Assembly: GCA_964035575.1 (NCBI GenBank)
Contig: OZ037887.1
Location: 124,001 to 188,000, forward strand
Direction: 5' to 3'
DNA: 64,000 nucleotides
Source of the DNA: Rhynchopus sp. YZ270_cl-10
Lineage: Eukaryota; Euglenozoa; Diplonemea; Diplonemida; Diplonemidae
The notes below the pieces were generated by a model, which searched no databases, was not told the origin of the DNA, and was given only the letters and a program-made list of their open reading frames with translations. Positions 62,323 through 64,000 of this stretch are shown here, in pieces. Positions within the stretch are counted from its first letter, which is position 1. Every line of letters begins with the position of its first letter. The position numbers and the translations under genes are program-made.

Positions 62323-62427
62323 AGTGAAGTACATTTTTTTTTGCTTTTTTTTGACTTGAAGGGCTTTTTTTATTCAAGAATCACCTTTCTTGAAATGTCA
62401 CCTCAAGAATTCTTCTCTGTCTTCTCC

Positions 62428-63621
62428 TTAATCCCATTTCTGCGAGAGAAACCATTTCTTGAGGGACTTCATCTTCTTGGTCACCTGCACCCGCATTTCC
62501 TCTGTACGACGTGCGTTGACTTCATCCGAGTGGTCTCTTACGAGAGTCCAGTAGTAGTCCGCTTCGTTCAGCATGAGCGAGGTGTAGGTCGTTTCGTCGT
62601 TCAGCAGGTTCGGTGTGCTGAGGACGTTGAAGAACCCTGTGAGGTTCGCGCCGGTCGCGCCGATGCTGTTCATCCCTTCGTGCGCAGTCTTACGACGTCC
62701 GTCTGTGAGGGGCTCCCAGTTGTCAAAGTTCGTCTCAAGACGGTACCAATCACCAACGGAGGCGTCAATGTGGAAGTAGCCACGCCCCGTACCCATGGCG
62801 TGCGAGGTTCCGTTTCTGTCACGGGTGATGACAACACCTTCACCAGCAGCGAGACCGGATACGGTGAGGTACGAAGGCGCGGCCATGGGCTCGGTACGCA
62901 GGTAGTTCGTTGCCTCTGTGTACGAGGGTTTGTCCATGAGTGCGTCACGCAGGCAGAACCCTGCGTTCTGCACACCTGCAAGGATGGCCTCGATGGTGCC
63001 CTCATAGGGGATGTACTGCTTCCCGTAGAAGCGTTCGTTGAGGGAGAGCGACCAGGTCGCGCCGGTAGGCTCAACATGCTGTCCGGTCAGAAGTCCGCAG
63101 TATCCTGCATAGACGGTACCGCGGGCAATGGTTTTGTTGTTGCGGGTGAACTCAGCAACGATCGTCATGTTAGAAAGGCCGGGCAGACCGTAGTCCAGGT
63201 TGCGGCCATGGAAAATGGTGCCGTTTGCGTTCTGCGCAACAATCGAGGTGCAGGCGTCCTCAACCTCATAAAAGAGCTGGCTCATGACAATCTGCCCAAG
63301 GGTCCACTCAGTGTGGTTCAGCGTCTGAGTCACGAATTTGTGGTACGCACTCACCTCCTCCTGATAGAACTTTGGGTACGACATGTACATCTTGTCCCAC
63401 AGAGGGGTCATAAGGATCCAATCCTCATGCGGCAGCGCGCTCTCCAAGAACGCATGCAGCGGCGCCCACGTGTTCTCGTAGCCGTGCTTCGCGATGATGG
63501 CCTCTGCAATGGGGATCCATCTATCCCAGGCAGATTTGTCCAAGTCCACTGTGTACTTATCAGCAGGGAAGTCCGCACACACACACACCACCCCCAGGAG
63601 CAAGGTGCTTAGGACACGCAT
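62428..63621 (-). CDS. NAAA/acid-ceramidase-type amidase (Ntn hydrolase)
   Basis: 397 residues. A signal peptide (about 1-16, LSTLLLGVVCVCA) is followed by a helical pro-region and then ACTSIVAQNANGTIFHGRNLDYG, the core of the family. Cys124 is the expected self-cleavage site and nucleophile after processing; R140 and D143 belong to the active site. The rest covers the catalytic beta-chain (FNxGE-like EFTRNNKT, GYCGLLTGQ, SLNERF, TEATNYL, GVVITRDRNG, NFDNWEP). Family members cut the amide of N-acylethanolamines or ceramide in lysosomes. Which lipid is cut here is unknown. The start is supported by a pyrimidine tract ending in CCCCAACAG, 16 nt before the ATG. Upstream is F7. Confidence 0.92.
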   Translation of the reverse strand: MRVLSTLLLGVVCVCADFPADKYTVDLDKSAWDRWIPIAEAIIAKHGYENTWAPLHAFLESALPHEDWILMTPLWDKMYMSYPKFYQEEVSAYHKFVTQTLNHTEWTLGQIVMSQLFYEVEDACTSIVAQNANGTIFHGRNLDYGLPGLSNMTIVAEFTRNNKTIARGTVYAGYCGLLTGQHVEPTGATWSLSLNERFYGKQYIPYEGTIEAILAGVQNAGFCLRDALMDKPSYTEATNYLRTEPMAAPSYLTVSGLAAGEGVVITRDRNGTSHAMGTGRGYFHIDASVGDWYRLETNFDNWEPLTDGRRKTAHEGMNSIGATGANLTGFFNVLSTPNLLNDETTYTSLMLNEADYYWTLVRDHSDEVNARRTEEMRVQVTKKMKSLKKWFLSQKWD

Positions 63622-63637
63622 CGTTTTATGTTATTTC

Positions 63638-63665
63638 CTGTTGGGGAGAGGGGGAGGGTGTGGAG
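63638..63665 (-). promoter_or_regulatory. Predicted trans-splice acceptor of the amidase gene
   Basis: Minus strand reads CCCTCCCCCTCTCCCCAACAG, then a 16-nt leader and the ATG. Confidence 0.55.
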
Positions 63666-63797
63666 GGGAGGGAGGCTGGTAAAAAAAGAAAGGTGCCATC
63701 TTCAGGGCCACTGTGGCGAATGGAAAGCTTCAGGTGGAGTGATCTCTTCGGGGTGGGGGTGGGAAATGTGCGGTCATCAAAACGACGTTCTTTTTTT

Positions 63798-63850
63798 TTT
63801 GAAAACTTGGTTGTATTAGTGTAGACACCCGAGGATGAACTCCACTATAT
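63798..63850 (+). repeat. F7 short dispersed repeat family (representative)
   Basis: Consensus TTGTATTAGTGTAGACACCC then GAGGATGAGCTCCACTAT. Other copies lie at about 118-165 and 39812-39862. Confidence 0.75.
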
Positions 63851-64000
63851 ATTTTTTTTTGTTTTGCTTTTCACTCATCGAGAACATCACTTACCACAAA
63901 GGAACCCCCACTACACCTCTTTGCAGCATCCAAAAAAAATCTCTCTTGCCCATAAGAGACCACGCCTGTGGTCACTTACGGTCCCATCCACATCACCTGA

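Larger units (their letters stand above)
60069..62427. other. Spacer upstream of the WD40 gene
   Basis: Contains a degraded CACGGTG foldback (about 60610-60732), a diverged F4 (about 60850-60890), the 133-bp hairpin at 61099-61231, F2 (about 61430-61470), F3 (about 61582-61612) and the 146-bp hairpin at 62177-62322. No gene is supported. Confidence 0.6.
63622..64000. other. Spacer upstream of the amidase gene
   Basis: G/A-rich leader region of the amidase gene, then an F7 copy (about 63798-63850), then sequence with no recognised feature to the end of the window. Confidence 0.6.

Noticed and set aside
62341-63612. 423-codon plus-strand frame over the amidase gene
   Set aside because: Antisense shadow; the minus strand encodes a clear Ntn-hydrolase.

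Overview
This is nuclear DNA of a protist, most likely a euglenozoan and perhaps a diplonemid. All 16 credible protein genes lie on the minus strand. Most are single-exon, GC-rich in coding sequence, and separated by spacers full of A, T and G homopolymers. Several start codons have a pyrimidine tract ending in AG about 20-30 nt upstream, which is what spliced-leader trans-splicing acceptors look like. Two genes nevertheless have ordinary GT-AG introns. A one-directional cluster with pyrimidine/AG acceptors and rare cis-introns fits Euglenozoa. The diplonemid guess is inference: no spliced-leader gene or rRNA is present to settle it.

Layout. 1-1.8 kb is low-complexity spacer. 1.8-3.4 kb is a U1-type zinc-finger protein. 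3.66-17.35 kb is a tandem array of four nearly identical genes for a secreted cysteine-rich protein, in 3.3-4.0 kb units. The units alternate between two types (A,B,A,B), show gene conversion, and carry two insertions for which sister units give the empty site. 19-22 kb has a type I membrane cysteine-rich protein and a multipass membrane protein. 24-25.4 kb is an SLC25 mitochondrial carrier with one intron. 27.8-29.6 kb is a ubiquitin-like/leucine-rich-repeat protein with 18 near-identical 24-residue repeats. 31.8-33.1 kb is an F-box/WD40-like protein. 35.2-36.9 kb is a cytochrome P450 and 37.7-38.4 kb a glutathione S-transferase. 38.9-39.4 kb is a small basic protein. 40.9-42.6 kb is a two-exon START-domain protein, and a partial copy of its first exon lies at 46.7-47.0 kb. 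48.5-49.7 kb is a DUF89/ARMT1-like protein. 49.7-59.0 kb has no recognisable gene but many repeats. 59.0-60.1 kb is a WD40-like protein and 62.4-63.6 kb an N-acylethanolamine/acid-ceramidase-type amidase.

The spacers are the most unusual part. They are mosaics of at least nine short repeat families (about 20-120 bp, several with small hairpins), embedded in homopolymer runs and mostly in one orientation. There are also many foldback or MITE-like elements. Two of about 0.93-0.96 kb have GGG-starting terminal inverted repeats, possible 3-bp target duplications and a central heptanucleotide satellite. The commonest short family, called F1 here, lies inside both cis-introns found in the window.

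The genes do not form a pathway. P450, GST and START are neighbours, but a functional link is only speculation.
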